A stretch of 15,623 bases of DNA. Origin: Verrucomicrobia subdivision 3 bacterium UBA7542. Its GTDB lineage: Bacteria > Verrucomicrobiota > Verrucomicrobiia > Limisphaerales > UBA11358. Both the position numbers and the translations under genes were made by a program. The DNA is taken from positions 1,831 to 17,453 of the forward strand of contig DLMG01000279.1 of assembly GCA_002479245.1 (NCBI GenBank). Reading direction: 5' to 3'. How positions within the stretch are numbered: the stretch's first letter is position 1; every line of letters begins with the position of its first letter. This document shows positions 5,631 through 12,512 of the stretch, in pieces. A model generated the notes under the pieces. That model saw only the letters and a program-made list of their open reading frames with translations. It was not told the DNA's origin and searched no databases.

Positions 5631-8600
5631 TCATGTCCGCTGCTGCAATTTCGACAACAATTTCCACACGCGCAACGCCTCGGTCACGCCCCAGGCCTGT
5701 GCGTCACAACCGCGTTGGGCGTGTGGCGCGTCGCCGTCGAGAATTTCCGGAATTTGACCGAGACAACCTTCGTTCATCAATTGTTCCATGCTGCCGAGAT
5801 ATGCATTTGCCGCCGCCACCGCTTCCGGTGAAAAATCCCACGCGAGCGCGAGCGCTTCGCAAAAAACCGGAAATGTCCAGGTCCACGCCGTGCCGTTGTG
5901 ATAAGCCGGTTTGCGGCGCGTTTCCTCGTCACCTTCGTAATGCGGCCAATATGGCTCGACGGGGTTGTTGAGCAGCTGGCCATCGCGCCAGATCGGCAGC
6001 GGGACCGAAACCGGCAAGGGCGCGAGTGACCGCAACGCGCCGGGCACCACCAGATATTTTTGAGCGGCCTCGACGCAGCGTTTGGCGCGTTCGCCGGTCA
6101 CCAGCCCGAGGCTCACGGCGAACAAACCGTTGCTGCGTAGCGCGTCGTCGGGAGTGGCTTCGCGCGCGGCGACACCGGGTTTGGCCAGCAGCACGTCGAC
6201 CGGCCAGCCCTTGTCTTTGAGCCAGAAAAATTTTTCAAGCGAAGTGGTCGCCCGTTCGGCCAGCCCGCCCCATTTCTTCCGGTCGTCACCACAACTGATT
6301 TTTTCAAGCTGATGCAGGAGGCGGATCCACAGAGCTTGAATTTCCACCGGATACCCTTCGCGCGGCGTGGAGGCGGGATGGTTCGTGTCCATCCACGTGA
6401 AATGACTCGGACTCCAAATCAGCGCCGAATCGGGGTCCATGCGGATGCCGTTCGGTGTGCCGCGTGCGTAATTTTCTGCGATACTGCAAAGCACATCACG
6501 AATTGTGCGGCCAGAATCGTCAACGGGCGTGGCATAGAGTGGGTCGGGCATCTTGCCTGACCGGGACGGGCTGGAAGCCTGTTCCACTTCTGCCAGTTCC
6601 TCGCACACCAGCGCAAACCACAACGGCGCGTCGGAGGTGTCGCGGTTGGAGGCGTCTTCACCGTGAATTAAATTTGGCAACGTGCCGTCTTTTTCAAATT
6701 TTGAGAACGTGAGCAAAACTTGTTTCACATCATCCGCCATGCCTGCCGCCAGCAGTCCGCGGGCGCAAATCAGAGAATCACGGCCCCAATTCAGGAACCA
6801 GGGATAACCGGCGATGACCGTTTTGCCTTGGTCTCGCCGGACGATAAATTGCTTCGCGGCGTGTTCAAGTTGAGCGGCGAACGGAACGCCGGCCTCTGGC
6901 ACGGCGGTTTTGGTTGTTTGTGTTTCGTGCCGTGCCAGAGGCCGGCGCTCCGATTTTTGCGCGATGGATATTTCATTTTCCGCCGTCACGATGAGCGCCA
7001 CTTCCCCGCCTTTGGGCAGCGGCAATTCAAACCAGCCGGGGCTGTAGGCGTCGCCGCTGCCGGTTTGTCCGCGGCTTTGCTCGACCGGGTGGGGAATGTT
7101 TTCGCACCACTCCGGCTGCGGATGGTACTCGCCGCTGTTCGCAAACACTCGCAATTGCCGGTCCGGCGCAGGCGTAAAGGCGAAGCCGGTTTTCGGAAGT
7201 TCGGAGTTCGGAGTTCGGAGTTCGGATAAAGAGTGCGTGTTTGTGGAAAAATGATAATCCGCGCCGCCGTTGCGTTTGGTTTCCCAGTGGAAATTACGAT
7301 CTTCAATGTCGAACCTCACGGTCAGGCGCACGTCGGCTTCGACGGGCAATTGTTTGCCGCAGGCGCGTTCGGCCGTCGGTCGGGCAAAATGAAACACCGT
7401 TGTATTTTTCCCTTCGGACATTTCGGCGCGCAACTCGATTTCGACCGTCCGCCCGTCGCCGGCATTGGCGACAAACTGCCAGACGGCTGGCGGTCCGGCG
7501 GCAAACGACGCGAGATTTTTCACGTTGAGCGGTGAAAGGAAGCCATTGGCATTGACCCATGCCCGGAGGCGTTTAACAAAGATATGACGATCCACCGGGA
7601 CGCTGGGGTTCAGGTTTGCGCCGAGCACGCAGTCGTATTTCGAATTCACGCGGCCCAGGTCCACGCAGAGCCGCGCCATGCCGCCGATGCCGTTGGTCAA
7701 TAAGACGAGATCCGAGGACGAGAACGAGGACGAGGACGACGGAGTGGGCGACAGAAAACGGATTGCAGCGGCAATGTGCTGCGATGCGGCGGCATAACGT
7801 TCCAAAATCAATTCAGCGTCGGTCGCGGTTTCGCGCGGCTGAAAAAAGGCGATCTGATCGTCACCAACGGCGATGGATTGGACATGTTCGGCTCGCGTTT
7901 CGCCCTTCTCACCTCGCCCTTCCAACGTGGCCCGGAAGGGAGCGCTGTCCTGGATGAGCAGCCAATGGCCGGGCGGTACTGGCGTTACACGGCGGCGGTC
8001 AAGCAAGGTCCAGATGATGACACGCGGGAAAATTTTTTGTTGTTCCGCGTCATGGAACAGTTCGGCCAGGGAAGATTTTGACCCATGGGCGGCAAATTCG
8101 CTGGCGGCGGCAAGAAAATTGGCCGGCGAACGCCCGACTTGCTCCGCGAGCCAGCGCCAGTCGAAGCCGTCAATCGTTTCGACCGGCACGATGTCACCCA
8201 GGGCTTTGAGCGCCCAGGCAGCCTGTGCGCGGGCGCGACGGTAAGCGTCACCGTTTAAACCTTGCGGCTCTGCCGCGGGTGCAAGGCAATGGCACGCGCC
8301 GGGTGCGAGCTTGAAAACGATTTTGTCCTTCTCGATGGAAAATTTCGGCAACGGCTGGCCCAGCAGTTCGGATTTGAAATTTGAGATTTGAAATTTCAAA
8401 TCGGAAGGCGCCAGGGTCAGCGAATTTCCCTTTTCAGCATCCGTGTTAACAAGCACTAGGACAGAATCTTTGCCTTCGGCGGATTCGCGAAGCAGCGCAT
8501 AAACCGGCGAGTCGGGCGGGCTGAGTCGCGTAAGTTTTGCGCCGTCGAAAAAGCACGGGTGGCCGGCGAGCAGGCGGTTGAGTTGCGCGAGTTCGGAAAT

Positions 8601-10025
8601 GATGTTGTCCGGGTTTTCCCACGCGAGGCCTGCACAGCCGTGGACTTTGATTTTTTCGGTGGCAAGCCATTCGACACCCCCGGTGAAACCAAAACCGCCG
8701 CTCGCGCTGGTCAGCGCGCAAAGACGGTTTCGCAACAGCGACCACGCGCGCCCGCGGGCAGCCAGGCGGTCGTTGTCGTGGGTTTCGCTGTAATGAACGT
8801 AGGTGCCGACGCGCGAACTCTGGCGATTGGCGTAGTCGAGGTAGTCGGCGATCTGGCGACCGGAGTAATTTTGGAAAAGTTCGGAGTAAGCCCATTGCAT
8901 TTCGCCGTCAGTGAGCAAATTTTCGGTGGCTGCCCACGAGCCACCGAGTCCTTCGAGCAGGAAGATGGTTTCGGGAAATTCATCCCGCACCCGGGCGATG
9001 ATGTATTGCCAGGCGGTCACGGGAATTTTGTAGCCGGCGTCACAACGAAAACCATCCACGCCGCGACGGCACCAGATTAAAAGCGCGTCGGCGATTTTGT
9101 CCCACAGCGCGACATCATCCTGTTTCAATTCGACGAGGTCTTCCCAGGTTGTTCCCCACGCGCCGGGGCTTTTGAATGTGCCATCGGAGTTTCGCAGAAA
9201 AAATTCGGGATGATTTTCCTGCAAGGCCGCGCCCCAACCGGTGTGGTTGATGACGATGTCAAGGAACACCCGTGCGCCGAGCGAGTGCGCGGCATGGGTG
9301 AATTCGCAAAATTGATCCACCCCGGTGGTGCGTTTGTCGAATTCGACGAGTGCCGGATCAATCGCGGTCAGGTCCAGCGCGGCATACGGGCTGCCAAAAC
9401 GCCCAAAGCGCGCGAAAGTTGTGGGCGTGGGATGAATCGGCAGCAAATGAATGATACGGCAACCAAGTGTTTGGACGATGTGCGGCAACTGGCGGGCCAG
9501 ATCGCGGAGCTTGCCGGAGGGTGGAATGACGGTGAAGTTTTTTTCATCGAGCTGCTGGAGTTGAACTTCTAGTTTTTTGTCGCGCGGGCACGACAAATTT
9601 TTCGTTGCGCCAAAAAGCCGGGTGAAGGCGCAATAAATTGTATTGGCGGTGCGGGCAAAATTGGGATGAACACTGATGCCGACGTCCTGGCCATCGGGCC
9701 AATGCTGCCAGCCTTTCGGGTCGAGCAGATACGCCTTGGCTTTGAAGAAGCCGGTTTCAGCGAGCGGCAATTCGATCTGCCAGGCCTCACCGTTTTGTTG
9801 CATCGGCACGTCGCGCCAGGATTCGCCGGCGTGAACCGGGCTGCCGGCGTGCGCGGCGATGATTTCGCGCCGGAGCGCTGCGGCGCGACCGAGATTGGTG
9901 CGGAGCAAGGCGCGCCAGCCGTTGCGCTCGCTGCCGTCGTGGAGCGTGAAACGGATGCGGTCGCCGACGAAACGCACGAGGCGTTCGCCGGTCGCGGGTT
10001 CCATGAGGGGAACGGGTTGCGGCAT
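5631..10025 (-). CDS. Fused glycogen debranching enzyme: GH13 domain plus C-terminal amylo-alpha-1,6-glucosidase (GH133)
   Basis: The 1464-aa protein starts at ATG 10025. Residues 1-125 look like an N-terminal sandwich domain. Residues 130-500 are a GH13 barrel with FLDIVINHTGWG (254-265), the nucleophile in GFRCDAG (D329), the acid in FLLEGLGG (E358) and the third carboxylate in ETHDND (D417). Residues about 1045-1460 match the debranching-enzyme glucosidase. They show GYPWFLNWGRDSLI (1073-1086), TLPNLIHGEDASNRDTSD, NGIRMDPDSALIWSP (1192-1206) and AYHNGTAWTWTFP (1374-1386). The middle, about 590-1020, is weakly assignable. The layout is that of indirect (eukaryote-like) debranching: move a maltooligosyl unit, then hydrolyse the alpha-1,6 stub. 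No signal peptide is seen, so it is probably cytoplasmic. Several inter-domain segments are encoded by DNA repeats (listed separately). Confidence 0.85.
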   Translation of the reverse strand: MPQPVPLMEPATGERLVRFVGDRIRFTLHDGSERNGWRALLRTNLGRAAALRREIIAAHAGSPVHAGESWRDVPMQQNGEAWQIELPLAETGFFKAKAYLLDPKGWQHWPDGQDVGISVHPNFARTANTIYCAFTRLFGATKNLSCPRDKKLEVQLQQLDEKNFTVIPPSGKLRDLARQLPHIVQTLGCRIIHLLPIHPTPTTFARFGRFGSPYAALDLTAIDPALVEFDKRTTGVDQFCEFTHAAHSLGARVFLDIVINHTGWGAALQENHPEFFLRNSDGTFKSPGAWGTTWEDLVELKQDDVALWDKIADALLIWCRRGVDGFRCDAGYKIPVTAWQYIIARVRDEFPETIFLLEGLGGSWAATENLLTDGEMQWAYSELFQNYSGRQIADYLDYANRQSSRVGTYVHYSETHDNDRLAARGRAWSLLRNRLCALTSASGGFGFTGGVEWLATEKIKVHGCAGLAWENPDNIISELAQLNRLLAGHPCFFDGAKLTRLSPPDSPVYALLRESAEGKDSVLVLVNTDAEKGNSLTLAPSDLKFQISNFKSELLGQPLPKFSIEKDKIVFKLAPGACHCLAPAAEPQGLNGDAYRRARAQAAWALKALGDIVPVETIDGFDWRWLAEQVGRSPANFLAAASEFAAHGSKSSLAELFHDAEQQKIFPRVIIWTLLDRRRVTPVPPGHWLLIQDSAPFRATLEGRGEKGETRAEHVQSIAVGDDQIAFFQPRETATDAELILERYAAASQHIAAAIRFLSPTPSSSSSFSSSDLVLLTNGIGGMARLCVDLGRVNSKYDCVLGANLNPSVPVDRHIFVKRLRAWVNANGFLSPLNVKNLASFAAGPPAVWQFVANAGDGRTVEIELRAEMSEGKNTTVFHFARPTAERACGKQLPVEADVRLTVRFDIEDRNFHWETKRNGGADYHFSTNTHSLSELRTPNSELPKTGFAFTPAPDRQLRVFANSGEYHPQPEWCENIPHPVEQSRGQTGSGDAYSPGWFELPLPKGGEVALIVTAENEISIAQKSERRPLARHETQTTKTAVPEAGVPFAAQLEHAAKQFIVRRDQGKTVIAGYPWFLNWGRDSLICARGLLAAGMADDVKQVLLTFSKFEKDGTLPNLIHGEDASNRDTSDAPLWFALVCEELAEVEQASSPSRSGKMPDPLYATPVDDSGRTIRDVLCSIAENYARGTPNGIRMDPDSALIWSPSHFTWMDTNHPASTPREGYPVEIQALWIRLLHQLEKISCGDDRKKWGGLAERATTSLEKFFWLKDKGWPVDVLLAKPGVAAREATPDDALRSNGLFAVSLGLVTGERAKRCVEAAQKYLVVPGALRSLAPLPVSVPLPIWRDGQLLNNPVEPYWPHYEGDEETRRKPAYHNGTAWTWTFPVFCEALALAWDFSPEAVAAANAYLGSMEQLMNEGCLGQIPEILDGDAPHAQRGCDAQAWGVTEALRVWKLLSKLQQRT
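6542..6587. repeat. Palindromic repeat-derived insertion inside the debranching-enzyme gene
   Basis: GGTCGGGCA (6542-6550) and TGCCTGACC (6554-6562) form a stem with one G-T pair and a TCT loop. The following GACGGGCTGGAAGCCTG tract extends the element. On the gene strand it encodes EQASSPSRSGKMPDPL (about residues 1148-1163), a Pro/Ser-rich loop that breaks the flow of the glucosidase domain. This suggests an in-frame repeat insertion. Confidence 0.55.
6887..6947. repeat. 19-bp perfect inverted repeat inside the debranching-enzyme gene
   Basis: The arms 6887-6905 and 6929-6947 are exact reverse complements (CGCCGGCCTCTGGCACGGC and its complement) around a 23-bp T/G-rich loop. Further outer pairs appear after one mismatch. 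It encodes about residues 1027-1048, just before the glucosidase domain, as a charged linker (RRPLARHETQTTKTAVPEAG). Reading through it is in frame. Confidence 0.85.
7199..7226. repeat. GTTCGGA heptamer repeat (4 units) in coding sequence
   Basis: Four exact GTTCGGA units follow each other (TCCGAAC on the gene strand), flanked by degenerate copies. They encode SELRTPNSELP at about residues 934-944 of the debranching enzyme, in a linker. This is the same heptamer class as at 2584-2611. Confidence 0.85.
7714..7737. repeat. GAGGAC hexamer repeat encoding a serine tract
   Basis: There are four hexamer units (GAGGAC, GAGAAC, GAGGAC, GAGGAC). On the gene strand they encode the low-complexity run SSSSSFSSS (about residues 763-771) of the debranching enzyme. 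This is an expandable, in-frame simple repeat. Confidence 0.8.
8371..8405. repeat. A/T-rich heptamer repeat in coding sequence
   Basis: Successive 7-bp units GATTTGA, AATTTGA, GATTTGA, AATTTCA, AATCGGA encode LKFQISNFKSE near residues 543-553, just after the GH13 domain. The composition is sharply more A/T-rich than the surrounding gene. The 7-bp periodicity matches the other heptamer repeats here. Confidence 0.8.
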
Positions 10026-10143
10026 TTCTCGGTTCCGGTGGTTTGCCGGATGACGTTACGATTCCGCAGATGGTGGCGGAAAGCAATGCCGCAGGTGCCG
10101 CTGGCGGCGGGTCAAGCGGAGGTTGCGTTGTTGCATTTCGGCC

Positions 10144-10151
10144 TAGAATTG
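10144..10151. repeat. Left target-site duplication of the transposable element
   Basis: The 8 bp TAGAATTG abut the left terminal inverted repeat. They are identical to the 8 bp immediately outside the right terminal inverted repeat (13582-13589). Confidence 0.85.
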
Positions 10152-10173
10152 GGTCATGGTGCCACAGCTTGTG
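10152..10173 (+). repeat. Left terminal inverted repeat (IRL)
   Basis: It begins GGTCATGGTGCC and ends TTGTG. Compared with the reverse complement of 13560-13581 it is identical at 17 of 22 positions, including the block GGTGCC and the block TTGTG. It sits directly against the 8-bp target duplication. Confidence 0.85.
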
Positions 10174-10211
10174 AAGCCTTTTGGGGCGTTTTGGCGCGGA
10201 TTGTTGCTAAT

Positions 10212-10733
10212 TTAACGGGTCGGTTTAATTGAGTTAGTATCTGGGATTCTGTTTTTTGTCACAACGGGCACAAAATTCGTGGATTGCACGCCGCAATCAA
10301 ACGCGCCGATGGATTCACCATTTTTTAAAACGTAATTATCAACTGCCATTGCTTTGCATCCCGGCATGTTTTCTCCAGTCTTTAGAATTTTTTGTTTCGG
10401 ATGGTGATATACCATGATGTAATTTTTAAAATTTCTGCCACCCGAATTGTCGGCGGCATAGATTCCAACCACCATTCCACCGCCTTCCAACCATTCAACT
10501 TGATAATCCCACCACGGATTCGGCGGCCCAACATACACCCATAATTTGGAAAACGCCGTGTTGTAAAGTTGTCCATTGACTACGCGCAGAGATTCGCCTG
10601 GCTTAACCCAATTCGTTTCGAGGACAGTTTTGAACTGGGGCGGGGCGGGGTGAGAGTTTGTTTGAGCCTCACAAATCGGGGCGGACTGCAAAACGAATGC
10701 TGACACAACAAAAATGAAGCGGGCTGCTTTCAT
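10212..10733 (-). CDS. Exported hypothetical protein, passenger gene of the element
   Basis: This 173-aa protein is not recognised. It has a classical signal peptide (MKAARFIFVVSAFVLQSAPICEA, in two parts: basic MKAAR then a hydrophobic core) with likely cleavage after CEA near residue 23. The mature part contains WVYVGPPNPWWDYQVEW and a central GGGMVVGIYA strand, a mostly beta-looking small secreted domain. It starts at ATG 10733 and stops 38 bp inside the left inverted repeat, so it is the outermost passenger gene. A GGCTTGACCAAAC block lies 36-37 bp upstream of its start, at the same place as upstream of the HTH gene at 11970. Function unknown. Confidence 0.72.
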   Translation of the reverse strand: MKAARFIFVVSAFVLQSAPICEAQTNSHPAPPQFKTVLETNWVKPGESLRVVNGQLYNTAFSKLWVYVGPPNPWWDYQVEWLEGGGMVVGIYAADNSGGRNFKNYIMVYHHPKQKILKTGENMPGCKAMAVDNYVLKNGESIGAFDCGVQSTNFVPVVTKNRIPDTNSIKPTR

Positions 10734-10827
10734 GCTTTAAATCCAATGCCCTTTCCCACGTTTGGTCAAGCCTCGAAAACCGCTGGCGCGGTCAACTGAA
10801 TAAAGGGCTTGAAATTAGACCGCAGAC

Positions 10828-10893
10828 TTGACAAAGAAACTTTCCGTGGTTTATTATTGCAAATCGTTTGCGATAATAATGCAAACAATTTGC
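10828..10893 (+). promoter_or_regulatory. Near-consensus promoter overlapped by twin dyad operators
   Basis: A perfect -35 TTGACA (10828-10833) is spaced 18 bp from TATTAT (10852-10857). Two copies of the dyad GCAAA-N3-TTTGC follow at 10859-10871 and 10881-10893, with centres 22 bp apart (about two helical turns). The first lies on the predicted start of transcription and is itself extended to a 13-bp inverted repeat with one mismatch (10851-10879). This is the arrangement expected of a repressor-controlled promoter. The whole 10734-10997 gap (264 bp) holds no convincing gene. The rightward transcript would run antisense to the next two passenger genes, so the dyads might instead regulate the leftward gene. 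Confidence 0.6.
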
Positions 10894-10997
10894 GATTAAA
10901 ACTATCAATATAAGCCGCCGCACCTATCAGAATGCCGCGTTTCTGTTGGCGTTCGTGGGAATATTTTGTCTTTCGGTGGCGGTCACTCACCTTACAC

Positions 10998-11432
10998 TCA
11001 GGGTGAATGCTTTAGAAAAAACTCAAGCAGAACAGCGGCAACGCCAGCAACCGCAGCAATCCAGCCAGCCGCCAAAATCCACCACTCAATTCGGCGCGTG
11101 CGGGCAAGCTGGTCAACTGAAGTCTTTAGACCGTCAACTGACGTTTTCAATTTTCCCATTTCACCCATCGTTTCTTTGTGATGGTCTTTGCCTTGTCCCA
11201 TTACCGCTTCGTGCTGGTTCCTTGCCTCTGCTTGGTCTCGCTCATTTGCGCGGCGTGCAATTTCGTCACGCAATGCAATCATGGTTGGGTCAAAAGTGTG
11301 GCCATGTGGATTTGAGGCACAGTATTGCCGACAGGCTGACAAAAGCGCGTTTAGTTCCTCGTCACTTTTTGGGGCAAGCCTGCCTTGACTGGCAGCGGCC
11401 ATTGCTTCGTTTATAAGCTCGTTAAAAGTCAT
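10998..11432 (-). CDS. Coiled-coil protein with C-terminal membrane anchor, passenger gene
   Basis: This 144-aa protein is not recognised. From the ATG at 11432 it begins MTFNELINEAMAAASQG, followed by a helical Cys-containing segment (LLSACRQYCASNPHGHTF). A charged helical region contains near-repeats (LKTSVDGLKTSVDQL). One C-terminal transmembrane segment follows (WWILAAGWIAAVAGVAAVLL), with a short FFLKHSP tail. It would sit tail-anchored in the inner membrane with its coiled coil in the cytoplasm. An upstream in-frame start at 11486 exists, but its extra 18 residues look non-native. It lies on the minus strand downstream of the zinc-ribbon gene (114-bp gap). Function unknown. Confidence 0.65.
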   Translation of the reverse strand: MTFNELINEAMAAASQGRLAPKSDEELNALLSACRQYCASNPHGHTFDPTMIALRDEIARRANERDQAEARNQHEAVMGQGKDHHKETMGEMGKLKTSVDGLKTSVDQLARTRRIEWWILAAGWIAAVAGVAAVLLEFFLKHSP

Positions 11433-11546
11433 GCTCGATTCAAACGCTTTAACATGAAAACACCAACACCCAAAGGCGAAAACCAAGTCCCAAAGTCGCC
11501 AAAATATACAATCACACTGGACTCAAAAGAATGGCGCGCGATGGTT

Positions 11547-11771
11547 TCAGAGTTGAATGTTTATCTTAATATCCCCAATTTGCCGAAGCGCATCCTCGAT
11601 CTCGCGCTCCACGTTTTCCGTGTCCCGGCGAAAGTTTGTCGTATCGAATACTGTGCCACACGACGGACACGTGTAATTGCCAAGATTAAGCCGTCCGACG
11701 GTTTCCGAAATCTTTTGGTGGCATGTCGGGCAGTTGAAGTCTAATGTTTGGTCGTCGAGTATTGTACTCAT
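11547..11771 (-). CDS. Small zinc-ribbon protein, passenger gene
   Basis: The 74-aa product has a four-cysteine zinc ribbon: CPTC (C14, C17) and CPSC (C35, C38) separated by 17 residues (LNLGNYT precedes the second knuckle). A short acidic helix follows (ENVEREIEDALRQIGDI). Such ribbons occur in small nucleic-acid-binding or protein-protein adaptor proteins; the specific role is not recognisable. Start ATG 11771. It is transcribed leftward, towards the coiled-coil membrane gene, and diverges from the HTH gene at 11970 across 198 bp that contains a strong hairpin. Confidence 0.65.
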   Translation of the reverse strand: MSTILDDQTLDFNCPTCHQKISETVGRLNLGNYTCPSCGTVFDTTNFRRDTENVEREIEDALRQIGDIKINIQL

Positions 11772-11805
11772 AGTTTGTCAGTCAGTTAATAGTTCAGTCG
11801 GTTAC

Positions 11806-11840
11806 TTGGCCGGGTTTGGATTGCAGTCCAGCCCGGCCAA
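11806..11840. repeat. Strong hairpin between divergent passenger genes
   Basis: TTGGCCGGG (11806-11814) pairs perfectly with CCCGGCCAA (11832-11840). An inner TTGGA/TCCAG stem, with one bulge and one T-G pair, surrounds the loop TTGCAG. There is no flanking T-run. It lies 35 bp upstream of the zinc-ribbon start and could be an operator dyad, a 5'-UTR structure or a repeat. Confidence 0.6.
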
Positions 11841-11933
11841 CCTGTTTCACAATAGCACCAAACAAAGTTAATTCAATTAGAAATGGGCTGAAATGTTATT
11901 TAAAAAATTCTGCCATTTTAGCACATTTCAGGC

Positions 11934-11962
11934 TTGACCAAACCCCAAAACCCTGATAATCT
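11934..11962 (+). promoter_or_regulatory. Promoter of the coiled-coil/HTH gene, probably giving a leaderless mRNA
   Basis: A -35 TTGACC (11934-11939) is spaced 17 bp from TAATCT (11957-11962). The expected start of transcription, about 7 bp downstream, falls at or next to the A of the ATG at 11970, so no ribosome-binding site would be present. An inverted pair CTGAAATG/CATTTCAG (11888-11895 and 11924-11931) lies just upstream. Confidence 0.5.
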
Positions 11963-11969
11963 CTTAAAC

Positions 11970-12347
11970 ATGAACGACGAAATCCAAAATATAGATACGG
12001 AAACAGCCGAATTGGTTGAAGAATCTTTGGATGCCTCTATCGCTTCATTGACTAAGCAAAGGGACGAAATAGAACAAAAGATTTTGAAGGCAACCACCAC
12101 TTTGAAAAAGTGGCGGGCGAAATTCTGCCCCAAAGATGCCAACACTAAGGGCAGACTTAAAAAGGGAGAGGCCGACAGGCTGATTGCGTCTCACTTCAAC
12201 AACTTTCCCGCAAAGGGATTTACCATTGCAGAGATTGCAACAGCGACAGGGGTAAATTTTAGTTCGGTTCGCAATGTTCTTTCGAGGGACAAGGCCAAGT
12301 ATGAAATTGGCTCTGACAATTTGTGGAGGTTAAAGAAACAGCCATGA
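11970..12347 (+). CDS. Coiled-coil plus helix-turn-helix protein, passenger gene
   Basis: This 125-aa protein is not recognised as a named family. Residues about 1-55 form an acidic coiled coil (ETAELVEESLDASIASL, then KQRDEIEQKILKATTTLKKW). A basic linker (KGRLKKGEADRLIASHF) leads to a C-terminal winged-helix/HTH (FTIAEIATATGVNFSSVRNVL, in part, then a hairpin ending DNLWRLKK). This is the look of a small DNA-binding regulator or transposition accessory factor. ATG 11970 is chosen over an upstream TTG at 11934, which is part of the -35 element. It is the only passenger gene co-oriented with the transposase, and the foldable segment follows 9 bp after its stop. Confidence 0.7.
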   Translation: MNDEIQNIDTETAELVEESLDASIASLTKQRDEIEQKILKATTTLKKWRAKFCPKDANTKGRLKKGEADRLIASHFNNFPAKGFTIAEIATATGVNFSSVRNVLSRDKAKYEIGSDNLWRLKKQP

Positions 12348-12355
12348 AAAATTTC

Positions 12356-12448
12356 GGGCAGCGGTCGGGATTGGCAGGTTGCGAGCCGACTAAATACAGT
12401 CAACGTGTTCCATTAGTACGAGACACCAATCACCAAAGGCCGCTGCCC
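12356..12448 (+). ncRNA. Candidate structured RNA or DNA element (multi-branched fold)
   Basis: It is closed by a 9-bp perfect stem GGGCAGCGG (12356-12364) with CCGCTGCCC (12440-12448). A GATTGG/CCAATC stem lies inside (from about 12369 and 12429), then a small arm with GTTG/CAAC and GACT/AGTC pairs (around 12376-12405). It contains no reading frame. It is the first of three folding units filling the 244-bp gap between the HTH gene and the transposase. Expression as RNA is inference. Confidence 0.4.
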
Positions 12449-12471
12449 ATTTAACAAACAACTGAAATCAA

Positions 12472-12502
12472 GCCCTGCCGGTGTTTGTAGCACCAACAGG
12501 GC
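12472..12502 (+). promoter_or_regulatory. Stem-loop upstream of the transposase
   Basis: GCCCTG (12472-12477) pairs with CAGGGC (12497-12502). Across a 2x2 internal loop, GGTG pairs with CACC (12480-12483 with 12491-12494), with loop TTTGTAG. This is the second fold in the transposase leader region. Confidence 0.55.
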
Positions 12503-12512
12503 GCAACCAAAA

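Noticed and set aside
10142..10152. Initially dismissed as a chance 11-mer repeat (CCTAGAATTGG here and at 13580-13590)
   Set aside because: Repeated 11-mers are expected by chance in a window this size, so the repeat alone means little. It was accepted only after both copies proved to abut matching terminal inverted repeats.
10156..10212. Short plus-strand ORF (MVPQLVKPFGAFW) inside the left terminal repeat
   Set aside because: It is 19 codons, starts within the inverted repeat and has no supporting signals.
10766..10990. Minus-strand frame starting GTG right after the coiled-coil gene
   Set aside because: It runs through the promoter and dyad region, has no recognisable protein features, and its composition looks intergenic.
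10946..11416. Plus-strand frame with a hydrophobic start (AFVGIFCLSVAVTHL) downstream of the twin-dyad promoter
   Set aside because: It lacks a good start codon, and most of it is antisense to the better-supported minus-strand coiled-coil membrane gene. Beyond 11100 it reads as low-quality protein.
11454..11744. Plus-strand frame beginning MKTPTPKGENQ
   Set aside because: Two thirds of it is antisense to the zinc-ribbon gene, whose four cysteines make that strand far more convincing. The first 31 codons alone are not enough to support a gene.
12416..12431. 23S rRNA sarcin-ricin-like string TTAGTACGAGA
   Set aside because: The match is only about a dozen bases and the rRNA consensus stops abruptly after it; likely chance.
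12480..12500. Left end of a short IS1-like element starting GGTGTTTG just before the transposase
   Set aside because: Similarity to the right end is poor and no target duplication matches. The pair at 10152/13581 is far better.
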